Shown here one piece after another: positions 35,505 through 43,250 of a DNA stretch of 64,000 nucleotides. The stretch's first letter is position 1, and the number at the start of each line of letters is the position of its first letter. The position numbers and the translations under genes are program-made. Origin of the DNA: Paenibacillus sp. V4I7 (lineage in GTDB: Bacteria > Bacillota > Bacilli > Paenibacillales > NBRC-103111); contig NZ_JAUSZD010000002.1 in NCBI RefSeq assembly GCF_030817275.1, positions 2,418,001 through 2,482,000 on the forward strand, in the 5' to 3' direction. The notes under the pieces were generated by a model. The model ran no database searches. It saw only the letters and a list, made by a program, of their open reading frames with translations, and had not been told where the DNA came from.

Positions 35505-36689
35505 ATGAATAATATCTTACCTTCTACTAGGAAAGCAATTATCATTGGAGCTGGAATTGGTGGATTAACGACAGCGCTTTTCTTACAAAAGCAAGGTTGG
35601 GAAGTTGTCATCTACGAGAAAAAGAGAGAGCTATCCGAATTCGGTGCCGGAATTGTGTTAGCTGCGAATGCCATGCATGTATTAACGGAGCTTGGCTTGG
35701 CTGAACAGGTGAGGGTAGCAGGCGCTAAAGTTGGCATGGCTGAAATTCGCTCTTGGGATGGTAAGCCGATTACTTCCGTTCCCGTCTCGAAGCAAGCCGC
35801 TCAATATGGAACATATAGCTACCTTATTCATCGCGCTAAGCTTCAAACGATTTTATTTCAACAACTAAATGAACGAACAACCGCTTATATGAATAAAAAG
35901 CTGATAACCTTTGAACAGGATCCGCATCAGGTTGTTGTCCATTTTGAAGATGGATCAGCAGATACCGGGCATATCTTAATTGGTGCAGATGGGATTCATT
36001 CACAAGTGGCTCATCTATTATTTAGCATAGAACAGCTGCGATATTCAGGTTTTAGAGCTTTTCGAGGTATTACTACGTTCTTGGACCAGCGATATATTCC
36101 TGAGGTCGGTGGAGGATTTGAGGCATGGGGTAGGGGACGACGTTTTGGTTTTTCCCAGATTGGCGAGGGACAAGTTTTTTGGTTCGCTGCAATCAATTCC
36201 GCTCCTGGGATAGGTATGGATCGTAAGAAGGACTACGTTCTTAAGCAATTTGAGGGCTGGCATAATCCGATTGAGCAGGCTATCCAGTCAACAGATGAGA
36301 GGTCCATACTAACACATGATATTCATGATCGTAAACTACTTGAAAGTTGGAGCCGAGGGAGAGTAACACTGCTTGGTGATGCGGCTCATCCTATGCTGCC
36401 TAATCTCGGGCAAGGAGGCGCTCAGGCGATGGAGGATGCGCTTGTTTTAGCTAGATGTCTTGAGGGAATTCCAATGCTTTCATTAAGCAGTGTGACAGCA
36501 GCTTTTCATTCTTATGAAAATACTCGAAAACCCCGAACCAATCAAGTTGTTCGTCAATCCAGACGAATGGCACGCATCGTGCAAATGAGTAATCCGGCTG
36601 CAATTATGCTGCGTAATCAGGTGCTTAGACTTCTTCCGGATGATGTCCAGATGAAGCAGTTGGATTGGCTTCTAGGTTATCGCGTGTAA
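35505..36689 (+). CDS. FAD-dependent monooxygenase
   Basis: A 394-residue class A flavoprotein monooxygenase (PHBH/UbiH group). It has the FAD GxGxxG motif GAGIGGL near residue 15, an IGADGIHS segment near 155 (the DG motif) and GRVTLLGDAAHPMLPNLGQG near 285 (the GD motif). It hydroxylates an aromatic or related substrate using NAD(P)H; the substrate is not predictable. GGAGG lies 6 bases before the ATG at 35505. Confidence 0.85.
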   Translation: MNNILPSTRKAIIIGAGIGGLTTALFLQKQGWEVVIYEKKRELSEFGAGIVLAANAMHVLTELGLAEQVRVAGAKVGMAEIRSWDGKPITSVPVSKQAAQYGTYSYLIHRAKLQTILFQQLNERTTAYMNKKLITFEQDPHQVVVHFEDGSADTGHILIGADGIHSQVAHLLFSIEQLRYSGFRAFRGITTFLDQRYIPEVGGGFEAWGRGRRFGFSQIGEGQVFWFAAINSAPGIGMDRKKDYVLKQFEGWHNPIEQAIQSTDERSILTHDIHDRKLLESWSRGRVTLLGDAAHPMLPNLGQGGAQAMEDALVLARCLEGIPMLSLSSVTAAFHSYENTRKPRTNQVVRQSRRMARIVQMSNPAAIMLRNQVLRLLPDDVQMKQLDWLLGYRV

Positions 36690-36701
36690 TTGCTTACCGT
36701 G

Positions 36702-36723
36702 AATGCACCTTGTGTGCATTTTT
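36702..36723 (+). terminator. intrinsic terminator after the monooxygenase gene
   Basis: AATGCAC/GTGCATT hairpin with a short loop, then further T. Confidence 0.7.
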
Positions 36724-36990
36724 GTAAACGGGGTTAGAAGTAATTTAAACCATTGATCCAGACCGTCCAAGACACATTGGCTTGAGATTTAGGACGAATA
36801 GCAGCTACAGAGCGCCGTGCAGGTATGGACCCCTCCCGCGAACAAGAACTGCTTCGACTATGGCGCGAATTAAGCAATTGATGGTGATTTGAGTCCGGAA
36901 AATAATTTTTCAAAATGTGTGAAATTCAATAGAATAGATAGAAAACACCGAATATAATGGAATAGTATACTTTGAGAAAAAGAAAGAGGT
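36724..36990. other. intergenic stretch without a convincing gene
   Basis: About 270 bases. One short frame ending at about 36880 reads LGRIAATERRAGMDPSREQ and on for about ten more codons to TGA. It looks coding-like but has no start and stop context of a gene and may be a remnant. No repeat or RNA gene is recognised. Confidence 0.4.
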
Positions 36991-36997
36991 GCTGTCC

Positions 36998-37306
36998 ATG
37001 TATGATTCTGCGGATATTCAAAGTAATAAGGGAATGGCCATCATTGCATACATCTTGTTTTTTATCCCGCTCATCGCTGCAAAAGACTCCAAGTTTGCAT
37101 GGTACCACGCAAACCAAGGCCTTACATTGTTATTGGCCGCTGTCATTTTGAATGTTGTTTTGGGAATCATCCCGATTATTGGTTGGATTCTACTGCCTTT
37201 AGCGAATTTGGGCGTGTTTGTTTTAGCTATTCTAGGCATTGTAGCTGCTGCTCAAGGTCAAGTAAAACCACTTCCGATTATCGGAGGTTACACATTATTG
37301 AAGTAG
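36998..37306 (+). CDS. small membrane protein, DUF4870-like
   Basis: A 102-residue protein with three hydrophobic segments (about residues 13-30, 43-62 and 66-85). The FAWYHANQGLTLLL segment between the first and second segments is typical of DUF4870/Tic20-like small membrane proteins. The function is unknown. AAAGAGGTG lies 7 bases before the ATG at 36998. A terminator follows. Confidence 0.7.
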   Translation: MYDSADIQSNKGMAIIAYILFFIPLIAAKDSKFAWYHANQGLTLLLAAVILNVVLGIIPIIGWILLPLANLGVFVLAILGIVAAAQGQVKPLPIIGGYTLLK

Positions 37307-37323
37307 TAAGACATACATATGGG

Positions 37324-37357
37324 AAAGCAGGTTGCCTTTTTTGGCAGCCTGCTTTTT
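37324..37357 (+). terminator. intrinsic terminator
   Basis: AAAGCAGG-TTGCC stem pairing with GGCA-GCCTGCTTT around a T6 loop, then TTATTTTTT. Confidence 0.85.
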
Positions 37358-37381
37358 ATTTTTTGATTAAATGAGGATGAT

Positions 37382-38137
37382 TCAAATAGGAGAAGCTGCT
37401 AATTCAGCAATACGTTGATTTACATTGTCTGTGTACAACCCGCCATGATAGCAAATAACAGTTTCAATGTCGTATTCGATGAACTTCTTAAGTGATTGCA
37501 TCGCTAACGCATAGTTAACGGAGTACTCCGGTATGGGTCCGAGAAGTTGGCCACCTGAAACGACTAAGGCATCAGCCGCTATCAATGTTTTGCTCTGTTT
37601 GTGGTACAGACTGACATGTCCCGGAGTATGACCTGGGGTATGAATGACGATAATCCCGCCACAGTTGGCTAGTTCGAGTCCATCTTCAAGAATGCCATTG
37701 ACCGGACCTTTAGGCGGATTCTCCAAAGCTGATCGAAAAGCTTTTCGCCATTCAGGTGAAATATCCGCAGGTAAGCTAGCAACCGCTTGTTCAATTGATT
37801 CTGGGGTGATTTTAATCAACATCTTCTCACCTTGAATATAAGGTTTCTCTATTTCACTGGCTAGAATATCAAGCTTCTGCGGAGATTTACTTATGAAATC
37901 TGGTAAACTGCCTATATGATCTATATCTTGATGGGTAATAATAATCGTCTTCAAATGATGGGATGGAACGTTATGATCCTCCATGGCATTCTGAATACGA
38001 GGCAATAAACCGGGATATCCAGTGTCCACCAAAATGGCGCCTTCTTCATCGGAAAAAAGAGTTGGGTGTATGACATCGATACGCCCCATTACAGGAACTG
38101 ACAGCTCAAGCATATAAATACCGTTCGCAATCTGCAT
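37382..38137 (-). CDS. metallo-beta-lactamase fold hydrolase
   Basis: A 251-residue MBL-fold protein. The zinc motif HQDIDH (HXXXDH) is near residue 70, with later ligands in HTPGHTPGH and in the CYHGG end. The fold covers glyoxalase-II-like thioesterases, lactonases and others; which one is not clear. GGAGGG precedes the ATG at 38137. A 7-bp inverted repeat lies about 20 bases upstream of the start codon. Confidence 0.83.
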   Translation of the reverse strand: MQIANGIYMLELSVPVMGRIDVIHPTLFSDEEGAILVDTGYPGLLPRIQNAMEDHNVPSHHLKTIIITHQDIDHIGSLPDFISKSPQKLDILASEIEKPYIQGEKMLIKITPESIEQAVASLPADISPEWRKAFRSALENPPKGPVNGILEDGLELANCGGIIVIHTPGHTPGHVSLYHKQSKTLIAADALVVSGGQLLGPIPEYSVNYALAMQSLKKFIEYDIETVICYHGGLYTDNVNQRIAELAASPI

Positions 38138-38157
38138 TCGAATCCCTCCAAAGAGAA

Positions 38158-38184
38158 ATGATAGTGAAAGAACAGTGCTATCAT
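38158..38184 (-). promoter_or_regulatory. inverted repeat upstream of the MBL gene
   Basis: ATGATAG and CTATCAT separated by 13 bases, perfect in both arms. It may be an operator or a leader hairpin; no regulator gene is adjacent. Confidence 0.35.
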
Positions 38185-38385
38185 ACCTAGAAGGTTAACT
38201 TATGTCAATTAAATATTTTATTATACCATAAAATCAATAGAATGTCAATATATTTTCATTTGTGAACTCGACGTATTTAGTTTTGTCCAAATTTTGATCA
38301 ACGTGTGAATAAAGTATGAACAAATTTTGGATTTGTGATATACTATGTTTATAAAGCACTTACATTGGGGTTTGGAGTGATAATT

Positions 38386-38646
38386 ATGGCAAATAGAGCC
38401 GTTTTAATCAGAAGTAATGAGCGCAGTGAGCGCGATGTGATGCCATTAGTGAAGATGATGACAATAGCGGCATGGGCGTTGCTTGGTATAGGATTACTAT
38501 TAAGCTTGTTGAATATTGATCATTTTAGTGATCGCAATACCTCCTTGATGGTTGGAATTGGCTTCATGGTAGGTAGTGTGCACATCTATGTTATTCGGAC
38601 GGCTATTCACTTGGTGCATTCACGTGCAGCTTCAAAGACGGAATAA
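38386..38646 (+). CDS. small membrane protein, 86 residues
   Basis: Two hydrophobic segments, about residues 22-42 and 53-73, with short charged ends and no known motif. I do not recognise the family. GGAGTG lies 8 bases before the ATG at 38386. It is followed by a strong terminator and then the qox operon, so it is its own transcription unit. Confidence 0.62.
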   Translation: MANRAVLIRSNERSERDVMPLVKMMTIAAWALLGIGLLLSLLNIDHFSDRNTSLMVGIGFMVGSVHIYVIRTAIHLVHSRAASKTE

Positions 38647-38671
38647 GTACAACGTATTATGAGCAATTTAG

Positions 38672-38704
38672 AGGCCTTTCAAGTGACAACTTGAAGGGCC
38701 TTTT
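38672..38704 (+). terminator. intrinsic terminator
   Basis: GGCC-TTCAAG stem pairing with CTTGAA-GGGCC around a TGACAA loop, then TTTT. Confidence 0.8.
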
Positions 38705-38761
38705 CGTTTTCATGTATTTTCATACATTTTCATAATAGTCAACAAACGTTCTGTGACATTT

Positions 38762-38776
38762 GTTTTACAGTAAAAC
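38762..38776. promoter_or_regulatory. perfect 15-bp palindrome upstream of qox
   Basis: GTTTTAC-A-GTAAAAC lies about 110 bases before the qoxA start codon. A second small palindrome, GTTGC-GTTT-GCAAC, is at 38802-38815. Both could be operators for oxygen or redox control; no regulator can be named. Confidence 0.4.
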
Positions 38777-38884
38777 GTCGATCCTTTGACGTATTTGTTA
38801 AGTTGCGTTTGCAACAGTGTACTTTTATCAGCGAGATGATATCTTGATATTAGATAAGATTTGTTGATAGGGAGGTTAAGTAGG

Positions 38885-39859
38885 ATGAAGAAGAGAACAC
38901 TCGTACAAGCTATGCTGCCCTTCATGATGGTCGCCATCATTATTTTATTGGCAGGCTGCAGTAATCAAGCTATGGTGCTGGATCCCAAAGGACCTGTAGG
39001 TGCTGAACAGAGAGATTTGATTGTGATTTCCTCCATTTTATGCGCAATTATCCTCGTACCGGTTCTTGTACTGACAGCTTGGATTGTTTGGCGGTATCGC
39101 GATAAAGAAGGCAATAAAGCATCATATAAGCCAAACTGGTCGCACAGTACTTCCTTAGAAATTGTTTGGTGGGCAGTTCCAATCATTATTATTGTAGCTT
39201 TGGCTGTCATTACTATTCGTTATACGTATGCACTAGAGCCCTCTAAGCCGTTAAAATCCAATAAACCGCCCGTCACCATTCAAGTGACATCTCTGGATTG
39301 GAAATGGTTATTCACGTATCCGGAGCAGGGTATAGCAACGGTCAATTATTTGCAAATTCCAGAGGATACACCGATTAAGTTCGAGCTCACTTCTGATGCT
39401 CCGATGAACTCGTTCTGGATCCCGCAGCTGGGTGGGCAGATATATACGATGTCAGGTATGGCAATGACACTGTATTTACAAGCTGATGAGATCGGGCATT
39501 ACTTCGGAACGGGAGCGAATTTCAGCGGTGCGCATTTCGCGGATATGACGTTCGATGTGAATGCGACTTCCCAGAAGGACTTCGAAGCTTTCATAGCCAA
39601 AACGAAAAAGGTTCCGACAAAACTTACGATGGAAAGCTATGAAGCCTTAGCCAAGCCTGGTAAGTCAGGTGTGCAATATTTCTCCTCGGTTCCAGATGGA
39701 CTTTTCCAAAAGATAGTAACGAAATATACGAATGGTCAATCCATTCACAGTGGTCATGTCAGTTCAGAGTCTGTGAAAGAGACGAGCAAGCCTCAATCAA
39801 CGGACAAAACTGCACCTATGAACCATAATGATCACAGTCAAATGAAAATGACAAAATGA
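38885..39859 (+). CDS. qoxA: quinol oxidase subunit II
   Basis: A 324-residue lipoprotein with the lipobox LAGC at about residues 21-24, two transmembrane helices and a C-terminal cupredoxin-like domain. It lacks the Cys-Cys CuA site of cytochrome c oxidases, as expected for quinol oxidase (aa3-600). An extended tail near the end is rich in His and Met (MNHNDHSQMKM), which is unusual. GGGAGG precedes the ATG at 38885. First gene of qoxABCD. Confidence 0.88.
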   Translation: MKKRTLVQAMLPFMMVAIIILLAGCSNQAMVLDPKGPVGAEQRDLIVISSILCAIILVPVLVLTAWIVWRYRDKEGNKASYKPNWSHSTSLEIVWWAVPIIIIVALAVITIRYTYALEPSKPLKSNKPPVTIQVTSLDWKWLFTYPEQGIATVNYLQIPEDTPIKFELTSDAPMNSFWIPQLGGQIYTMSGMAMTLYLQADEIGHYFGTGANFSGAHFADMTFDVNATSQKDFEAFIAKTKKVPTKLTMESYEALAKPGKSGVQYFSSVPDGLFQKIVTKYTNGQSIHSGHVSSESVKETSKPQSTDKTAPMNHNDHSQMKMTK

Positions 39860-39893
39860 TCGATCAAAGCTTTTGAGAAAGGGAGATCTGCTC

Positions 39894-41867
39894 ATGTTGG
39901 ATAAAATAAAGCAATTCGCATCAGAGTTTTTCGTAACGGGCGATCCACTCATCCTGGGTGCTCAGGTTAGTATCGGACTCTCGATGATCGCTATGATATT
40001 CGTGCTGTCTTATTTCAGAAAGTGGGGCTGGCTCTGGCGTGAATGGTTAACAAGTGTTGACCATAAACGAATCGGGATCATGTACATCATTTGTTCGATC
40101 ATGATGTTGTTCCGCGGCGGTGTGGATGCGCTTCTAATGCGTCTACAACTAGCGATGCCAAATAGTCAATTTCTACAAGCAGAGCACTATAATCAAATCT
40201 TCACGACGCATGGCGTGATCATGATTCTATTCATGGCAATGCCTCTAATGTTCGGACTATTTAATATTGTAGTCCCACTGCAAATTGGAGCTCGAGACGT
40301 CGCTTATCCGTTCTTGAATTCACTTAGCTTCTGGATGTTCTTCTGGGGAGCTATGCTTTTCAACGTATCGTTCGTCATTGGTGGATCACCGGATGCAGGA
40401 TGGCTTAGCTACCCACCGCTTTCGGAGTTGTCCCATAGTCCGGGTGTCGGACAGAACTTCTATATCTGGGGTATTCAAATATCCGGTATAGGAAGCTTAG
40501 CGACGGGAATTAACTTTATTGTGACCATTTTGAAAATGCGTGCACCTGGCATGAAGTTGATGAAGATGCCAATGTTTACATGGTCCGTATTTTCAAGTTG
40601 TATCATGATTATCTTCGCTTTTCCGATCCTTACAGTGACGTTAGCTTTATTATTCCTTGACCGTTTCCTGGGCGCACATTTCTTCACCTTGGATGGCGGC
40701 GGGAATCCAATGATGTACATCAATTTGATCTGGATGTGGGGTCACCCTGAGGTCTACATTGTTGTCATTCCGGCTTTCGGTATTTTCTCGGAAATTGTTT
40801 CTACCTTCTCCAAAAAGAAATTGTTTGGCTACAAATCGATGGTTTTCGCCATGCTGATCATTAGTTTATTGTCCTTCTTCACGTGGGCGCATCACTTCTT
40901 TACGATGGGGTCTGGCGCAGATGTTAATGCCTTTTTCGCCATTAGTACGATGTTGATTGCGATACCGACCGGAGCCAAGGTATTTAACTGGTTATTCACC
41001 ATGTTCCGCGGTAAGATTCGTTTCTCGACGCCAATGATGTGGACAATTGCATTCATTCCTTGTTTCGTTATTGGAGGCATGACAGGGGTGCTGTTGTCGG
41101 TTGCGCCAGCTGATTTTCAGTTCCATAACAGTTACTTCCTGATTGCGCATTTCCATCAAGTATTAATTGGTGGTGTAGCCTTCGGATACTTCGCGGGACT
41201 TTACTACTGGTGGCCAAAAATGTTCGGCTTCAAGCTGAACGAGCACTTGGGCAAATGGGCATTCTGGACGTGGAACATTGGGTTCTATGTTTGTTTCATG
41301 CCGCAATATTTCTTGGGTTTAGATGGTATGACTCGCCGTACGTATACGTACGATTTCGATATGGGCTGGGGACCGCTGAATCTCGTATCTACAGTAGGCG
41401 GTTTCCTTATGGGTGTCGGGTTCATTTTCCAAGTATGGCAAATTGCTCACTCGATTAAATTCAGAGAACCGGATGTAACCGGGGATCCTTGGGACGGCCG
41501 TACACTTGAATGGTCGATTCCTTCGCCAGCTCCAATTTATAACTTTGCCGTACTGCCAGAAGTTAACGAAGCAGATGCATGGTGGGAACAAAAGCAGAAG
41601 CAAAGCTTATCTGCCAAGCAACCAGCCAAGATCGTATATGAACCGATTCACATGCCTAAGAACTCTTCCATTCCATTCCTAATGTCTGCACTATGGTTTT
41701 TCGCTGGATTTGGTTTTGTATTTAATTGGATGTGGCTGACGATCCCGGCCTTAATTGGTGTTGCGATCACTATGATTGCACGTTCGTTCAGCTATGATAC
41801 GGATTATTATATTCCTGCTGATGAAGTGAAACGTACGGAAGCCGCATTGAAAGGGGCGAAAGTATAA
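39894..41867 (+). CDS. qoxB: quinol oxidase subunit I
   Basis: A 657-residue heme-copper oxidase main subunit. Recognisable helices are FTTHGVIMI (low-spin heme His), WGHPEVY (CuB His and the cross-linked Tyr), THH-type AHHFF (CuB) and AHFHQV (both heme ligands). It couples quinol oxidation to oxygen reduction and proton pumping. GGGAG precedes the ATG at 39894. The sequence is very similar in plan to Bacillus QoxB. Confidence 0.92.
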   Translation: MLDKIKQFASEFFVTGDPLILGAQVSIGLSMIAMIFVLSYFRKWGWLWREWLTSVDHKRIGIMYIICSIMMLFRGGVDALLMRLQLAMPNSQFLQAEHYNQIFTTHGVIMILFMAMPLMFGLFNIVVPLQIGARDVAYPFLNSLSFWMFFWGAMLFNVSFVIGGSPDAGWLSYPPLSELSHSPGVGQNFYIWGIQISGIGSLATGINFIVTILKMRAPGMKLMKMPMFTWSVFSSCIMIIFAFPILTVTLALLFLDRFLGAHFFTLDGGGNPMMYINLIWMWGHPEVYIVVIPAFGIFSEIVSTFSKKKLFGYKSMVFAMLIISLLSFFTWAHHFFTMGSGADVNAFFAISTMLIAIPTGAKVFNWLFTMFRGKIRFSTPMMWTIAFIPCFVIGGMTGVLLSVAPADFQFHNSYFLIAHFHQVLIGGVAFGYFAGLYYWWPKMFGFKLNEHLGKWAFWTWNIGFYVCFMPQYFLGLDGMTRRTYTYDFDMGWGPLNLVSTVGGFLMGVGFIFQVWQIAHSIKFREPDVTGDPWDGRTLEWSIPSPAPIYNFAVLPEVNEADAWWEQKQKQSLSAKQPAKIVYEPIHMPKNSSIPFLMSALWFFAGFGFVFNWMWLTIPALIGVAITMIARSFSYDTDYYIPADEVKRTEAALKGAKV

Positions 41868-42478
41868 TGGCACATGCAGCTACGCAAGGTGGGCATCACG
41901 CCCACGATCATGAACATGATCACGAGTCGCTCAAAACGTTCGGATTCTGGATATTTCTAATCACGGACTGTATCTTATTTGGATCTTTATTTGCCACCTA
42001 CATGGTTCTTCATCAAAATACAAACGGGGGTCCAACCCCGGAAGAATTGTTCAAGATGCCAGGTATCATTGCGGAAACCTTTATCTTGCTTACTAGCAGC
42101 TTCACGAGCGGTTTAGCCGTGCTTGGCATGCACAAAGGGAACATGAAGCAGTTAATTGGCTGGCTAGCCGTAACAGTTCTTCTGGGAGCGTCATTCGTAG
42201 GACTCGAGTTAATGGAATTCATTAACATGGTTAATCATGAGGGCGCAACAATTAGTACGAGCGCATTTTTATCAGCTTTCTATGCATTAGTTGGTACACA
42301 CGGCTTACACGTTTCGGTTGGTTTGATTTGGATGGTCGGGTTGATGCTGCAATTGAAACGCCGCGGCATCACAGCCGTGACCAAACGCAAAGTGGCTGTC
42401 ATTTCCTTGTACTGGCATTTCCTTGACGTTGTCTGGATCTTCGTATTTACAGTCGTCTATTTGATGGGGGTGATGTAA
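41867..42478 (+). CDS. qoxC: quinol oxidase subunit III
   Basis: A 203-residue membrane protein with five hydrophobic segments in the subunit III pattern (GFWIFLITDCILFG, ALVGTHGLHVSVGL, YWHFLDVVWIFVF). Its first 20 residues are rich in His (GGHHAHDHEHDHE). The start overlaps the qoxB stop by one base, so translation is coupled. Confidence 0.9.
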   Translation: MAHAATQGGHHAHDHEHDHESLKTFGFWIFLITDCILFGSLFATYMVLHQNTNGGPTPEELFKMPGIIAETFILLTSSFTSGLAVLGMHKGNMKQLIGWLAVTVLLGASFVGLELMEFINMVNHEGATISTSAFLSAFYALVGTHGLHVSVGLIWMVGLMLQLKRRGITAVTKRKVAVISLYWHFLDVVWIFVFTVVYLMGVM

Positions 42479-42479
42479 G

Positions 42480-42809
42480 ATGAGTCAACCACATACAGGT
42501 TCACATGAAACCCATGATGCTCATGGTTCATTGAAATCTTATATTATTGGCTTTGCTCTATCGATCATTCTGACCATCATTCCACTCGTTGCTGTTATGA
42601 ACCATATGTTGAGTAAAACAGGCACAATCGTCTTGATCCTCTTCATGGCTGTACTGCAATTTGGTGTTCAGTTGTTCTTCTTCATGCATGTGAAAGAAGG
42701 CGAGAATGCACGCTGGAATATCATGGCGTTGATCTTTGGTCTTGTCATCTTACTGACGATCGTGGCCGGTTCGATATGGATTATGACTTACAATCAAGTA
42801 GCTCATTAA
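42480..42809 (+). CDS. qoxD: quinol oxidase subunit IV
   Basis: A 109-residue protein with three hydrophobic segments and the subunit IV pattern FALSIILTIIPL and QFGVQLFFFMHV. The N-terminus is His-rich (HTGSHETHDAHG). It starts one base after the qoxC stop and ends the operon before a strong terminator. Confidence 0.88.
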   Translation: MSQPHTGSHETHDAHGSLKSYIIGFALSIILTIIPLVAVMNHMLSKTGTIVLILFMAVLQFGVQLFFFMHVKEGENARWNIMALIFGLVILLTIVAGSIWIMTYNQVAH

Positions 42810-42823
42810 GATTTGATAAAAGG

Positions 42824-42868
42824 AAAGACGTTTTCACCACGTTTGATGTGGTGGGAACGTCTTTTTTT
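42824..42868 (+). terminator. intrinsic terminator of the qox operon
   Basis: AAAGACGTT...CACCAC stem pairing with GTGGTG...AACGTCTTT, then more T. Confidence 0.88.
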
Positions 42869-42948
42869 CATGAATTCATGCTTATAAACACCGGATCAGC
42901 CGGAATCCTCCGAGTAGGCAGCTTAGACGATGAATTTCATCTAACTAT

Positions 42949-43080
42949 CTAGCATGTCGGCTTGTTTCGTTCCTTAGCTTCTCGTTTTTCTTGTTGTACT
43001 GCTTTTTCTCCGAATTGATCTAAGCGAGAAGGGCTGCCTGCAGGTCCAGTGTTCTTGGGCTTACTATTTCTTCCACTCAT
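42949..43080 (-). CDS. small basic hydrophilic protein, 43 residues
   Basis: A 43-codon frame, MSGRNSKPKNTGPAGSPSRL and on, Lys/Arg/Glu-rich and without hydrophobic segments. The ribosome binding site is a full GGAGGTGAT with a suitable spacer, which strongly supports translation. The composition recalls small acid-soluble or other minor spore proteins, but I cannot place it in a named family. It lies between the qox terminator and the divergent L,D-transpeptidase promoter. Confidence 0.6.
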   Translation of the reverse strand: MSGRNSKPKNTGPAGSPSRLDQFGEKAVQQEKREAKERNKPTC

Positions 43081-43148
43081 GATTTATCACCTCCGTCGAT
43101 TCAGCTTTTGCTAAATGATTATCGTTCATTCAGTGTGGTAATAAATAG

Positions 43149-43202
43149 TTGTCTTTCTACCCTACACATGATACATTATGTATCAGAGATACTATTTGTA
43201 TC
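43149..43202 (+). promoter_or_regulatory. promoter with two GATAC-N5-GTATC palindromes
   Basis: TTGTCT (43149-43154), 17-base spacer, TACATT (43172-43177). Palindrome TGATAC-ATTAT-GTATCA at 43169-43185 covers the -10 and a second, GATAC-TATTT-GTATC at 43188-43202, lies over the likely transcription start. The first matches the site at 35178-35194 at 16 of 17 positions. Confidence 0.55.
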
Positions 43203-43250
43203 ATTCAACTAGAATGGACAAGCTATCCTTTTTGAACGGAGAGGAGCCGA

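Noticed and set aside
36724..36990. A coding-like remnant reading ...RIAATERRAGMDPSREQ... before a stop
   Set aside because: Only about 30 codons, no start with a ribosome binding site and no family match; too little to call a gene or a named pseudogene.
38210..38345. A mobile element or phage trace in the AT-rich gap before the small membrane protein gene
   Set aside because: No inverted terminal repeats, target duplications or transposase fragments; it looks like ordinary AT-rich intergenic sequence.
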